DNA of 64,000 bases from Hoeflea_A sp039025395 (GTDB lineage Bacteria; Pseudomonadota; Alphaproteobacteria; Rhizobiales; Rhizobiaceae): contig JBCCOK010000027.1 in NCBI GenBank assembly GCA_039025395.1, positions 1 to 64,000 on the forward strand. The letters are read 5' to 3'. Numbering within the stretch: position 1 is the first letter of the stretch; each line of letters starts with the position of its first letter. The notes under the pieces were generated by a model. That model did not search any database. It was not told where the DNA came from and saw nothing but the letters and a program-made list of their open reading frames with translations. Of this stretch, positions 17,400 to 26,225 are shown in pieces. Position numbers and translations under genes: made by a program.

Positions 17400-18458
17400 T
17401 TATTGCGCATAGAATGCACCTGTGCGGGCGCGCAGGAACCGGTCCAGCGGAATGTCTTCCTGCTTGAGGAAGCCCGCCTGTGGCAAGACGCCGTCGCGTA
17501 CCAGTTCGATAACGGCGACCACCGATGCCGATGTTGTCCATGCAATCGCGGTTCGCTCTTCGCCGCCGATCTCCATCGGCCGGTAACTGCGCACGAATTC
17601 CCTGCGCGCAAGCCGTCCCTCAATCTCGCCTTCGGCTGCGACATGCACATAAACGACATCGTGATCGACCGGCGGCTTGGCGTTGACAAGAATCTCGCCG
17701 GCAAGGTCCCGCCGTTCGCGCATCAGCAACTCATGAAAGAAGAAATTCATCAGTGCCATGTGACCCGGATAGCGCATGGTTTTGTAATCGATATTGTCGA
17801 CAACACCGTGAAACGTGTCGCACATGGTCCCGAGGCCACCCGAGGTCGTGAAGGCTTCGAGCTTCACGCCGTTGATGTAGAGGGTCTCATGCCACTCCAT
17901 TGGCGAAACCCATTTGCGTTCGCCGTCCTCGATGACCTCACAATCATTGAGATATTCATTGACCACACCTTCCGGTGACCAGTTGAAGGAATATCCCATC
18001 AGGCCTGTCGGGTTCTGAGGCAGCGCGCCGACCCGCATCCTTACCGAGCGGCATGTGTCGAACTGGGCGACAAGCGACGCGCCGACGATACCAACGAAGC
18101 CTGGGGCCAAGCCGCACTGCGGGGCCATCGCGCCCCTTGCCGAGGCTGACAGCTCTAGAATGTGCTGTGTTGTCGGCACATCTTCGGTCAGATCGAAATA
18201 GTGAATACCCGCCGCATGAGCGGCGTCCGCCACCGCGGTGTTGAGATGATAAGGCAGGCAGGACAGCACGGCATCGAAGTCGCCAATGCGCGATTTGAGT
18301 GCGCTTGTGTCGGAAAGATCGAGCCGATCAATTTCATAGACCCGTTTCCGGCGCGGCTTGCGGCGGTCCAAACCGGTGACTTTGAAGCCTGACTGATGCA
18401 GAAGCAGAGCGGCGAGGTCGCCGACCTTGCCAATGCCGAGGACAGCAGTGTTCTTCAT
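17400..18458 (-). CDS. Saccharopine-dehydrogenase-family oxidoreductase, probable lysine 6-dehydrogenase
   Basis: 352 residues. N-terminal Rossmann fold with GIGKVG (8-13), the SCLPYHLNTAVADAAHAAGIHYFDLTED region (about 85-112) and APQCGLAPGFVGIVGASL, all typical of the saccharopine dehydrogenase/lysine 6-dehydrogenase group. Lysine 6-dehydrogenase oxidises L-lysine to 2-aminoadipate 6-semialdehyde with NAD. This assignment is favoured by the operon: glutaryl-CoA dehydrogenase and a 2-oxoacid dehydrogenase lie upstream. Other amino-acid dehydrogenases of the same fold cannot be excluded. Confidence 0.72.
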   Translation of the reverse strand: MKNTAVLGIGKVGDLAALLLHQSGFKVTGLDRRKPRRKRVYEIDRLDLSDTSALKSRIGDFDAVLSCLPYHLNTAVADAAHAAGIHYFDLTEDVPTTQHILELSASARGAMAPQCGLAPGFVGIVGASLVAQFDTCRSVRMRVGALPQNPTGLMGYSFNWSPEGVVNEYLNDCEVIEDGERKWVSPMEWHETLYINGVKLEAFTTSGGLGTMCDTFHGVVDNIDYKTMRYPGHMALMNFFFHELLMRERRDLAGEILVNAKPPVDHDVVYVHVAAEGEIEGRLARREFVRSYRPMEIGGEERTAIAWTTSASVVAVIELVRDGVLPQAGFLKQEDIPLDRFLRARTGAFYAQ

Positions 18459-18548
18459 GATTGCTCTCTTCCAAGCTCCCTGTTCAGCCCCTCATGGCGG
18501 CGAACAAGATGCTCAGCCGCGACCTGGTCCATTCCAGGATTGCAGAAC

Positions 18549-19586
18549 TCACGCGGTGGCCATGCGCCGCTGTTCATCCAGCCCCATCGAGATCAGCACG
18601 GGGTCCTGCGATTGCCGTTCGACAAAATCCGATTTGCTCTTCATTCCATCCCAACCCATGGCGATCAACGATTGCGCGACGGCACCGCCAAGTGAATTGC
18701 CGGGCCCCAGGACAACAAACACATCCGGCGCAAACTCTTTTGCTGCGTTCTGGACGGCGCGCGTGAAATCATAGGTCTGCGTCACCTGGTTTCCGAGCGT
18801 ATAATCATAAAGAGCAGAGATTTCGGTCGAGTCCGGAAACCAGACAGACCCTCGACCATCCAAAAGCGGCAGCACCGGTTGCTGAAAGAGCGACTCCCGA
18901 AGGGCTTTTTTGCCCAGTTGCGCAATTGGTTCCAGCAACGGCGTATGAAAGGCGGCATGGTTGGTTAGCCGCATCGGAAAACCCTCTTCGTTCCGCGGCA
19001 GTTCTGCCTCAAGCGCCTTGAGACCATCATCGTTTCCCGCGAATACGATCATCCCGCCTAGCTCGATCGAAACGAAGAGACGGCAGTCGGAGCGGCGGTT
19101 GATGTCGGCCACCAGCGCCAGCAACGCGTCTCGTTTTCCGGCCATGGTATTCCACTGCGAGTCGATAAAGGGATAAACCAGTTGACCGCCGATGAGGCTT
19201 TCCTGCATCAGTGTTCCCATCGTGTTGACCACCTCCATCCCGGCCTCCTCGGTCAAAGCCCCCGCGCAGGCAAGGGCGATATACCAGCCCATGGAGTTGC
19301 CAGTGACGGCGACGACGTCGATCTTGGTTCGGTCGATCGACAGAAAATCTGCGTAGGCACAGCCATAGATGAGCGGCGACGCGTTATCGCCACGGGAAAA
19401 AAGCCCGGCTGAAAAGCGTTCGGCCCGGTCGAGGTCGCTGACGGGTGTCTGTCTCCGGGCGACGCGGTAGGCGTCGAGCATCGCAACAAAAGCAACCTTG
19501 TCGGAGTGATGCCGCGCGAGATATCCAAGTTCGGCTTTGTTGTACGTTCCGCGTCCAGGACAAATGACGACCGCGGTCTGTGTCAT
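18549..19586 (-). CDS. FabD-like acyltransferase with altered active site
   Basis: 345-residue acyl-transferase-domain protein. The N-terminal glycine-rich motif is CPGRGTYN in place of FPGQGSQ. The nucleophile elbow is GNSMG with Ser98 in place of GHSxG, and His214 lies in AAFHTPL. The MQES motif (127-130) aligns with the MQEA of malonyl transferases, but the preceding Arg that binds the malonyl carboxylate is Met123 here. It probably moves a non-malonyl acyl group between carriers. The ATG at 19586 overlaps the stop of the E1 gene (ATGA), so it is translationally coupled to a 2-oxoacid dehydrogenase, an unusual partner. The longer frame to 20033 is antisense-like and not used. Confidence 0.78.
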   Translation of the reverse strand: MTQTAVVICPGRGTYNKAELGYLARHHSDKVAFVAMLDAYRVARRQTPVSDLDRAERFSAGLFSRGDNASPLIYGCAYADFLSIDRTKIDVVAVTGNSMGWYIALACAGALTEEAGMEVVNTMGTLMQESLIGGQLVYPFIDSQWNTMAGKRDALLALVADINRRSDCRLFVSIELGGMIVFAGNDDGLKALEAELPRNEEGFPMRLTNHAAFHTPLLEPIAQLGKKALRESLFQQPVLPLLDGRGSVWFPDSTEISALYDYTLGNQVTQTYDFTRAVQNAAKEFAPDVFVVLGPGNSLGGAVAQSLIAMGWDGMKSKSDFVERQSQDPVLISMGLDEQRRMATA

Positions 19587-21802
19587 GCTGCTTTGCCGGC
19601 CAGATTCAGAGCCGCCTCGACGATTCCGTCGCGGTTTGGCAGGGTCGCCGTAGCCGCCCGCCCAAGGGCTATGAAGCTGTCCGCGGCAGTCAAACGGTGA
19701 ATGCTCTTGCCGTTGCCTACTTCGCCGGCAAACATTGCCATCAACGCTTCTGACTGCGATCCGGTTGCACGACATTCGTCGACAACCAGAACGCTCCGGC
19801 AGGGCGCGACCGCAGCCCGAATTGCATCCTCGTTGAGTGGCGCCAGCCATCGCAGGTCGATCACCCGCACATCGAGCCCGTGTTCTTCCATGAGGATCTT
19901 CCTCGCCTGGAGGGAAAGATAGTTTCCATTGCCATAGGTGATGATCGCGAGGTCTTCTCCGTCGCCCTGCTGACCGATGTCTCCCAAACCGATGGGCACA
20001 CCCGTCCCGGGCGGTTCGTACAAGGATGTCCAAAGCCCGTCGCCTTCGCTGTGCAGGTCGCGCGTCATGTAAAGAGCAATGGGTTCAACGAAAACCACGA
20101 CTCGTTGATCTTCCCGGGCAAGACGGACGCACTCGCGCAGCATATGCACGCCGTCTCTTCCGTTTGAGGGGCAGGCGATGATCACGCCCGGGATATCGCG
20201 CAGCACAGCAAGACTGTTGTCATTGTGAAAATGTCCGCCAAAGCCTTTCTGGTATCCGAGACCCGCTATCCGGATCACCATCGGGTTGGTGAACTGGGCG
20301 TTGGAAAAGAAACTCAGCGTCGCCGCTTCGCCGCGCACCTGGTCTTCGGCATTATGAAGATAGGCCAGGAACTGGATCTCCGGGATCGGTACAAATCCGT
20401 TATGGGCAAGGCCAATGGCCAGACCCAAAATCGATTGTTCGTCGAGCAGCGTGTTGATCACACGCTGCGCACCGAAGCGCGCGTGCAGTTTTGACGTTAC
20501 ATTATATACGCCGCCCTTTGGACCGATGTCTTCGCCGGCAAGCACGATCTCATCATGCTCCATCATCAGATCGGTCAGTGCCCAGTTCAACAACCGCGCC
20601 ATGTGCTGCGGATTTTCAAGCATCCTGCCGTCGGAGCCGAAGACCTGCTTACGCCGTTCTATGGATTGGCCATTGGTCTGACGGCAAAGCCTTTTCGCAG
20701 GAACAAGGCTTGCGACGACTTCGTCGGACGTCCGCAGCTTGGGCCGCTTAGTGACCGCATTGCCGATACGCGTGCAGCGATCGGCCGTTTCGTTGTAGAT
20801 CTCAAGAATGCCGTCGCTGTCGAGTGCCCCCTGTTCGATCAGTATTCTGGCCGAGTGAAGCAGCGGATCGTCGGCCTCGCACATTTCCACTTGCGATTTC
20901 GTCAGGTAAGCCGTCTCCACATCGGACCCCGCATGGCCGTACAACCGCACCGTCGTCATATGGATGAAAGCGGGCTTTCGCCGCTCGCGCACAAAGTCTG
21001 CCGCCCGCCGGAACACAGAGTAGGTGTCGATCATGTCGAGGCCGCAACAGCGGAAAAATTTAAGAGCTGGCCGCTGCGACATGCTCGCCTCGATCCATCC
21101 CTCTGGCGTCGGGGTGGAAATGCCTATGCCGTTGTCCTCGCATACGAACATCAGCGGCAACGGGACACCCTGATAGGCAGTCCAAGCAGCAGTATTGAAC
21201 GCACCCTGCGCCGTGGAATGATTGACCGAAGCGTCGCCGAAGCTGCAATAAACGATCGCATCGTGCGCCAAGACCCGGTGCTCCGGCTCGAGACGGCGCA
21301 CAAGGCCAATCGAATAGGCTGCGCCGACAGCCTTGGGCAGGTGGCTGGCGATCGTCGAGGTCTGGGGCGGGATGTAGAGCGCCTTCGATCCGAGAACCTT
21401 GTGGCGACCGCCGGAGATGGGATCGTCGCTTGATGCGACAAAACTCAACAGCATGTCCCAGGCCGGAGACTGGCCTGCAACCTGTGTTGACCGCTCGATC
21501 TGGAAGGCCGCATCGCGGTAGTGCAGAAATGCCATGTCATTTGGCCGCAACGCGGCGGCGGCAGCAGCGCTGCCTTCATGACCACTTGATCCGATCGTGT
21601 AGAAGCCCTCGCCGCGCGCCTGCAACGCCCGCGATGTGCGGTCAAGTTGCCGCGACAGAACCTGGCTGCGGAATAGGCTGACCAGTTGTGCGCGCGTCAG
21701 ACCCGTTTCACGCGGAGCTGACGAAGATGACCGCGGCTGCGGGAAGTCACCAGACGAGACCCGCTTGATGAAATTCTCGTGGACAACCTCGGCGCGGTCC
21801 AT
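19583..21802 (-). CDS. 2-oxoacid dehydrogenase E1 component, fused alpha and beta subunits
   Basis: 739 residues. Residues about 35-355 are an E1-alpha domain with the thiamine-diphosphate motif GDASVN (189-194) plus FVCEDNGIGIST. About 390-735 are an E1-beta/transketolase C-terminal domain (LAGEDIGPKGGVYN; PEIQFLAYLHNAEDQ; VVDECRATGSQSEA). In most bacteria these are separate BCDH/PDH-type subunits. No E2 or E3 gene is nearby. Instead a FabD-like acyltransferase overlaps its stop. With GcdH upstream and a lysine-dehydrogenase-like protein downstream, 2-oxoadipate is the likeliest substrate (inference); a branched-chain 2-oxoacid is the alternative. AGGTGA lies just before the ATG. Confidence 0.85.
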   Translation of the reverse strand: MDRAEVVHENFIKRVSSGDFPQPRSSSSAPRETGLTRAQLVSLFRSQVLSRQLDRTSRALQARGEGFYTIGSSGHEGSAAAAAALRPNDMAFLHYRDAAFQIERSTQVAGQSPAWDMLLSFVASSDDPISGGRHKVLGSKALYIPPQTSTIASHLPKAVGAAYSIGLVRRLEPEHRVLAHDAIVYCSFGDASVNHSTAQGAFNTAAWTAYQGVPLPLMFVCEDNGIGISTPTPEGWIEASMSQRPALKFFRCCGLDMIDTYSVFRRAADFVRERRKPAFIHMTTVRLYGHAGSDVETAYLTKSQVEMCEADDPLLHSARILIEQGALDSDGILEIYNETADRCTRIGNAVTKRPKLRTSDEVVASLVPAKRLCRQTNGQSIERRKQVFGSDGRMLENPQHMARLLNWALTDLMMEHDEIVLAGEDIGPKGGVYNVTSKLHARFGAQRVINTLLDEQSILGLAIGLAHNGFVPIPEIQFLAYLHNAEDQVRGEAATLSFFSNAQFTNPMVIRIAGLGYQKGFGGHFHNDNSLAVLRDIPGVIIACPSNGRDGVHMLRECVRLAREDQRVVVFVEPIALYMTRDLHSEGDGLWTSLYEPPGTGVPIGLGDIGQQGDGEDLAIITYGNGNYLSLQARKILMEEHGLDVRVIDLRWLAPLNEDAIRAAVAPCRSVLVVDECRATGSQSEALMAMFAGEVGNGKSIHRLTAADSFIALGRAATATLPNRDGIVEAALNLAGKAA

Positions 21803-21812
21803 CGCTCACCTG

Positions 21813-23027
21813 TCAGAAAAACGCCTGCAATCCCGTTTGCGCGCGTCCGAGAATAAGTGCGTGTACGTCATGCGCGCCTTCATAGGTGTTCACCGTTTCC
21901 AGGTTGCACATGTGGCGCATGACCTGAAATTCCTCCGAGATCCCGTTGCCGCCATGCATGTCGCGGGCCATGCGGGCAATATCGAGAGCCTTGCCGCAAT
22001 TGTTGCGCTTGACAATGGAAATCATCTCCGGCGCCGCATTTCCCTCGTCCATCAACCGTCCGACGCGTAGGGCGCCCTGAAGTCCGAGTGCAATCTCCGT
22101 CTGCATGTCCGCCAATTTCTTCTGATAGAGTTGCGTTTGCGCCAGTGGACGACCGAACTGCTTTCGGTCGAGACCGTACTGGCGTGCTGCATGCCAGCAG
22201 AACTCGGCGGAACCCATAGTCCCCCAGGAAATGCCGTAGCGGGCGCGGTTGAGGCAGCCAAACGGCCCTTTAAGGCCTTCCACATTGGGAAGCAGCGCGT
22301 CCTCGCCAACCTCGACATCATCGAGCACGATCTCTCCAGTAATAGATGCGCGCAGCGAAAGCTTGCCGCCCACCTTCGGTGCTGAAAGCCCTGTCGTTCC
22401 CTTTTCCAACACGAAGCCGCGGATCTTGCCGTCGTGTGCCTCGGACTTCGCCCAGACTACGAAGACATCGGCGATCGGCGAGTTGGAAATCCACATCTTG
22501 GTCCCGTTGAGCCGGTATCCGCCCTCCACCTTTTCGGCGCGGGTCTGCATGCCGCCCGGATCGCTGCCGGCATCCGGCTCCGTCAGCCCGAAACATCCGA
22601 TTAGCTCGCCGCTGGCGAGACCGGGCAGGTATTTTTGCCGCTGCTCCTCCGAGCCGTATGCGTAGATCGGATACATCACCAGCGAAGACTGGACCGACAT
22701 CATCGAACGGTATCCCGAATCCACCCGCTCGACTTCCCGTGCGACAAGCCCGTAGGACACATAGCCTGCGCCAACGCCGCCATAGGCCTCCGGGACTGTC
22801 ACGCCAAGCAGCCCCATTTCACCCATTTCACGGAAAATCGAAGGGTCGGTGATTTCTTCCCTGTAGGCCTCAATCACGCGTGTCTGCAGATTTTCCTGTG
22901 CATAGGCGCGCGCTGCGTCGCGTATCATACGCTCGTCATCAGAAAGCTGGTCGTCCAGCCGGAAGGGGTCGTCCCAATTGAACGAGGAAAGCGAAGGCAT
23001 ATCCTTCGGCTTGATTGCAATGGTCAT
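21813..23027 (-). CDS. gcdH: Glutaryl-CoA dehydrogenase GcdH
   Basis: Acyl-CoA dehydrogenase of 404 residues. It oxidises and decarboxylates glutaryl-CoA to crotonyl-CoA, feeding electrons to ETF. The glutaryl-specific DSGYRSMMSVQSSL segment includes the Arg-Ser pair that binds the distal carboxylate in characterised GcdH. The catalytic Glu is in NTYEGAHDVHALILGR, close to the C-terminus. I chose the ATG at 23027 because GGGAG lies at good spacing; a longer frame to 23063 lacks this. First gene of a five-gene minus-strand operon, 10 bp before the E1 fusion. Confidence 0.94.
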   Translation of the reverse strand: MTIAIKPKDMPSLSSFNWDDPFRLDDQLSDDERMIRDAARAYAQENLQTRVIEAYREEITDPSIFREMGEMGLLGVTVPEAYGGVGAGYVSYGLVAREVERVDSGYRSMMSVQSSLVMYPIYAYGSEEQRQKYLPGLASGELIGCFGLTEPDAGSDPGGMQTRAEKVEGGYRLNGTKMWISNSPIADVFVVWAKSEAHDGKIRGFVLEKGTTGLSAPKVGGKLSLRASITGEIVLDDVEVGEDALLPNVEGLKGPFGCLNRARYGISWGTMGSAEFCWHAARQYGLDRKQFGRPLAQTQLYQKKLADMQTEIALGLQGALRVGRLMDEGNAAPEMISIVKRNNCGKALDIARMARDMHGGNGISEEFQVMRHMCNLETVNTYEGAHDVHALILGRAQTGLQAFF

Positions 23028-23131
23028 TTCCAAGCACTCCCTGAAGCAAGATGACTTCAACATGTCGCGTCAGCGCTTCAATTCAAGCAGCATCCCGATA
23101 TGTCAAAAATTCATGATAGCTTAAAGCTTTT

Positions 23132-23149
23132 CGCCAAAATGCGCCAAAA
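23132..23149. promoter_or_regulatory. Direct repeat upstream of gcdH
   Basis: CGCCAAAA occurs at 23132-23139 and again at 23142-23149, ten bases apart, about 105 bases upstream of the gcdH start. One-turn spacing suggests a regulator site, possibly for the LysR protein at the operon's end. The rest of 23028-23215 is AT-richer promoter-like sequence. Confidence 0.35.
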
Positions 23150-23215
23150 CTCACCGCGGGTAAATCGAGTTTTCGCAATGTGGTCATTCCGTTTCAGAAT
23201 AAATCAGCGCCGAAT

Positions 23216-24070
23216 TCAGATCGCTGACTTCCGCATTTCGGCAATATAGACCTCGCGCAGCTTGCGGGCCGTCGGCCCCACCGCACCGTTGCCGATCTGC
23301 TTTCCGTCGATCTCGATCACCGGATTGACAAACCCCGACGCCGATGTTGCAAACGCCTCCGCCGCGCCCTGAGCCTCTTCAACCGTGAAGGGGCGCTCCT
23401 CAACCTTCATCTGCAGATGCCGTGCGCATTCTAGAACCGCCCGGCGGGTAATCCCGTGCAAAATGACGTTCGACAGGTCGCGAGTCACAATCGTACCATT
23501 GTCGAGTACGATATAGGCATTGTTGGAGGAGCCCTCCGTCACCATCCCGTCCCGCACCATCCATGCATCATCGCCGCCTCTCGATTTCGCTTCCATCTTC
23601 GCCAATGACGGATACAGCAATTGCACCGTTTTGATATCGCAGCGGCCCCAACGCTGATCTTCGACCGTGAAGATCTTCTGTCCATGCTCTGCCAAGGGGT
23701 TGTCGATCAGCGCTTTCTTTTGCGTAAACAACACAAGTGTCGGCGGCGTATCCGCCGGGGGAAACGAAAAATCACGTTCCGCCGCGCCGCGCGTCACCTG
23801 AAGATAGACGAGGCCCTCTTCAACACCGTTGCGGGCGACCAGTTGCCGGTGAATGTCCAACAGCGCATCGTCGGAAAGCCCGAGCGTCATTTTTAGCTCA
23901 GCAAGCGAGCGCCGCAGGCGGCCGCAATGGCCGCTGAAATCGATTAGCTTGCCGTCAAGGACCGACGTCACCTCGTATACGCCATCGGCAAATAGAAATC
24001 CGCGATCAAAGATCGAAACCTTTGCTTCGTCTTCCGCCACGAATTCGCCGTTTACATAAACTGTCCGCAT
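23216..24070 (-). CDS. dat: D-amino-acid aminotransferase (fold-type IV PLP enzyme)
   Basis: 284-residue class IV aminotransferase. It interconverts D-amino acids and 2-oxoacids, usually with D-glutamate/2-oxoglutarate or D-alanine/pyruvate. The IFDRGFLFADGVYEV segment near residue 20 and the PLP-lysine motif CDIKTVQLLYPSLAKMEA resemble Bacillus-type DAAT more than branched-chain enzymes. The start at 24070 is the first ATG; an in-frame TTG at 24082 is unlikely. It directly follows dgcA, two bases apart, so D-amino-acid catabolism is the evident role. Confidence 0.87.
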   Translation of the reverse strand: MRTVYVNGEFVAEDEAKVSIFDRGFLFADGVYEVTSVLDGKLIDFSGHCGRLRRSLAELKMTLGLSDDALLDIHRQLVARNGVEEGLVYLQVTRGAAERDFSFPPADTPPTLVLFTQKKALIDNPLAEHGQKIFTVEDQRWGRCDIKTVQLLYPSLAKMEAKSRGGDDAWMVRDGMVTEGSSNNAYIVLDNGTIVTRDLSNVILHGITRRAVLECARHLQMKVEERPFTVEEAQGAAEAFATSASGFVNPVIEIDGKQIGNGAVGPTARKLREVYIAEMRKSAI

Positions 24071-24072
24071 TA

Positions 24073-25056
24073 TCAGCCCCAAAGCTCGCTGGTCGAAGGA
24101 TGGACGCCATCGGCGTCATACATAAGTGGATGCGACCGGTCCCTTGCCAACAGCAACGGCCCGTCTAGGTCAACGATATCGGCGCTCTGGGCGAGCAGGA
24201 CCGCAGGCGCCATAGCAAGCGATGAGGCGACCATGCAGCCGACCATGATCCCCATTCCAGCCTCTTCGGCCGCCTTTTTGAGCGCCAGCGCTTCCGTGAG
24301 GCCGCCTGTCTTGTCGAGCTTGATATTGACCATGTCATATTTTCCGGCCAGATCGGCCAGAGACTTGCGATCGTGGCAGCTTTCGTCGGCGCAAACAGGA
24401 AGGGTTCGTTCGATCTCAAGCAAAGCTGAATCATGGCCTGCAGGCAGCGGTTGCTCGACCAACTTGACGCCCAGCCTGATCAATTCCGGGGCAAGGGCAC
24501 TGTAGTCCTGCGGCGTCCAGCCCTCATTGGCGTCGACGATTATATAGGTGTCCGGCGCGCCGGCGCGTACTGCCTCAAGCCGCGCCAAATCCCCCTCGCC
24601 GCCGAGTTTTATTTTCAGCAACGGGCGGTGCCGGTTCTTCTCTGCCTTGCGGCGCATTTCCGACGGCTCTTCCAATGACAAAGTAAAGGCCGTCTGAACA
24701 GGTTTCAGCGCACCCAGACCCGCCAATTGGAAAGCCCGCTTGCCCGATTTCTTGGCTTCGAGGTCCCAGAGGGCACAATCAATCGCATTGCGGGCGGCCC
24801 CGCCTTGGAGCCTATCCTGCAACTCGGACCGGTTGAGACCGTCGGCCACGGCTTGCTCGAGCGCCATGATCGATTGGACGACACCTTCAACCGTTTCTCC
24901 ATACCGGGCATAGGGAACACTCTCGCCGGTTCCCGAATGAGAACCATCCCGGATTGTCACTGTAACGGTGCGCGCTTCGGTGCGAGAACCGCGCGAAATG
25001 GTGAATGCCTCGGCCAGCGGAAATACGGTTTCTTCTGCCGACAACCGGATCGACAT
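24073..25056 (-). CDS. dgcA: N-acetyl-D-glutamate racemase DgcA (enolase superfamily)
   Basis: 327-residue member of the dipeptide-epimerase branch of the enolase superfamily. Catalytic and metal residues are visible in KIKLGG (base Lys), DANEGW, EQPLPAG, CADES and NIKLDKTGG. Alone it would be annotated as L-Ala-D/L-Glu epimerase. The immediately upstream DUF1611/DgcN gene identifies it as the DgcA partner in the recently described D-glutamate route, where N-acetyl-D-glutamate is racemised. The start at 25056 lies four bases after the dgcN stop; a longer frame to 25095 runs inside dgcN. Confidence 0.85.
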   Translation of the reverse strand: MSIRLSAEETVFPLAEAFTISRGSRTEARTVTVTIRDGSHSGTGESVPYARYGETVEGVVQSIMALEQAVADGLNRSELQDRLQGGAARNAIDCALWDLEAKKSGKRAFQLAGLGALKPVQTAFTLSLEEPSEMRRKAEKNRHRPLLKIKLGGEGDLARLEAVRAGAPDTYIIVDANEGWTPQDYSALAPELIRLGVKLVEQPLPAGHDSALLEIERTLPVCADESCHDRKSLADLAGKYDMVNIKLDKTGGLTEALALKKAAEEAGMGIMVGCMVASSLAMAPAVLLAQSADIVDLDGPLLLARDRSHPLMYDADGVHPSTSELWG

Positions 25057-25060
25057 GGTC

Positions 25061-26056
25061 TCAGCCCAGGGCGTCGACAAGACGACCCGCCCCATGCCGG
25101 AACGGGTCCACGGTGGGCAGTCCCATGCGTTCTTCGATCATCGCGACATGCTCGGCCGCTTCAGCCTCGTCCATCGCCGACGTATTGAGCGCAATGCCGG
25201 TCACCCGGCAGTCCGGATTGACAATACGGCCAAGCAGCAAGGCCGTATCGCGCAGCATCTCAAGGCTTTGTGCCTTGTAATGTGGCAGACCGCGCATATG
25301 AGGCCGGTTCGGCTCGTCACACAAGACGAGTGAGTCGGGCTGTCCGCCATGGATCAGCGCCAGCGAAACACCGGAATAGGAAGGGTGAAACAGACTTCCC
25401 TGCCCTTCAATCAAATCCCAATGATCGTCATCATTGTCGGGCGACAGGTACTCGACGGCACCGGCCATGAAATCGGCCACCACCGCGTCCAAAGGCACTC
25501 CGGATCCGGCGACGAGGATGCCGGTCTGCCCGGTGGCGCGGAAAGTCGCTTTCATGCCACGGCGGTGCATTTCGCGTTCCATGCAGAGAGCCGTGTACAT
25601 TTTGCCGATCGAACAATCGCTGCCCACTGCAAGGCATCGCTTTCCGCTGCGTTTTTTGCCATTGGCGATCGGGTAGTCAACAGGTGGAATGCGCACGTCG
25701 TGCAGCGCGCGCCCATGCCTGGACGCCAATTCAACCAGCGCCGGCTCGTCCTGCAAATGGTTGTGAAGACCGGAGGCCAGGTCCATTCCGGCCTCGAGCG
25801 CCGATTTCAGCACGCCCATCCAGCTTTCCGAAACGACACCGCCGCGATTGGCAACGCCAATCACCAGGGTCCGAGCGCCACGCGCCACCGCCTCGTCGAT
25901 CGTCAGATCCTCCAAGCCCATATTGGCATTGCAATCGGGCAAGCGCATCTGGCCGACGACAAGATCCGGCCGCCAATCCTTGATGCCCTGCGCGACTTTT
26001 GCAGCCAATTGGTCGGGTGCGTCACCGAGAAAGAGTAGGTAGGGCGTCTGGATCAA
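25061..26056 (-). CDS. dgcN: D-glutamate N-acetyltransferase DgcN (DUF1611)
   Basis: 331 residues. N-terminal DUF1611_N Rossmann-like region (about 1-130) and a P-loop-like C-terminal domain with GSDCSIGKMYTAL (about 144-156). The DNDDDHWDLIEGQGSLFHPSYSGVS stretch is the family signature. DgcN N-acetylates D-glutamate before DgcA racemises it. The start is TTG at 26056 with AGGAG about six bases upstream. First gene of dgcN-dgcA-dat. Confidence 0.85.
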   Translation of the reverse strand: MIQTPYLLFLGDAPDQLAAKVAQGIKDWRPDLVVGQMRLPDCNANMGLEDLTIDEAVARGARTLVIGVANRGGVVSESWMGVLKSALEAGMDLASGLHNHLQDEPALVELASRHGRALHDVRIPPVDYPIANGKKRSGKRCLAVGSDCSIGKMYTALCMEREMHRRGMKATFRATGQTGILVAGSGVPLDAVVADFMAGAVEYLSPDNDDDHWDLIEGQGSLFHPSYSGVSLALIHGGQPDSLVLCDEPNRPHMRGLPHYKAQSLEMLRDTALLLGRIVNPDCRVTGIALNTSAMDEAEAAEHVAMIEERMGLPTVDPFRHGAGRLVDALG

Positions 26057-26225
26057 GATCCGCTCCTGTTCATGGAAAAGGACAAAGCGGATTTATGGAT
26101 CGTTCGCCGATGAAATGCCAGAACCAGAATGAAAAATGTGCCATGACAGGGTCAAGTTTATCAGCGAACCACAACCGGACCATTCACCCTTGGGTGCCTT
26201 CGCTTCACCGAACCTGCCCGCAGGG

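Noticed and set aside
19587..20033. N-terminal extension of the FabD-like gene to a 494-codon frame
   Set aside because: The extra 149 codons lie inside the E1 gene in another frame and are Arg/Gly-rich noise. The real start is the ATG overlapping the E1 stop.
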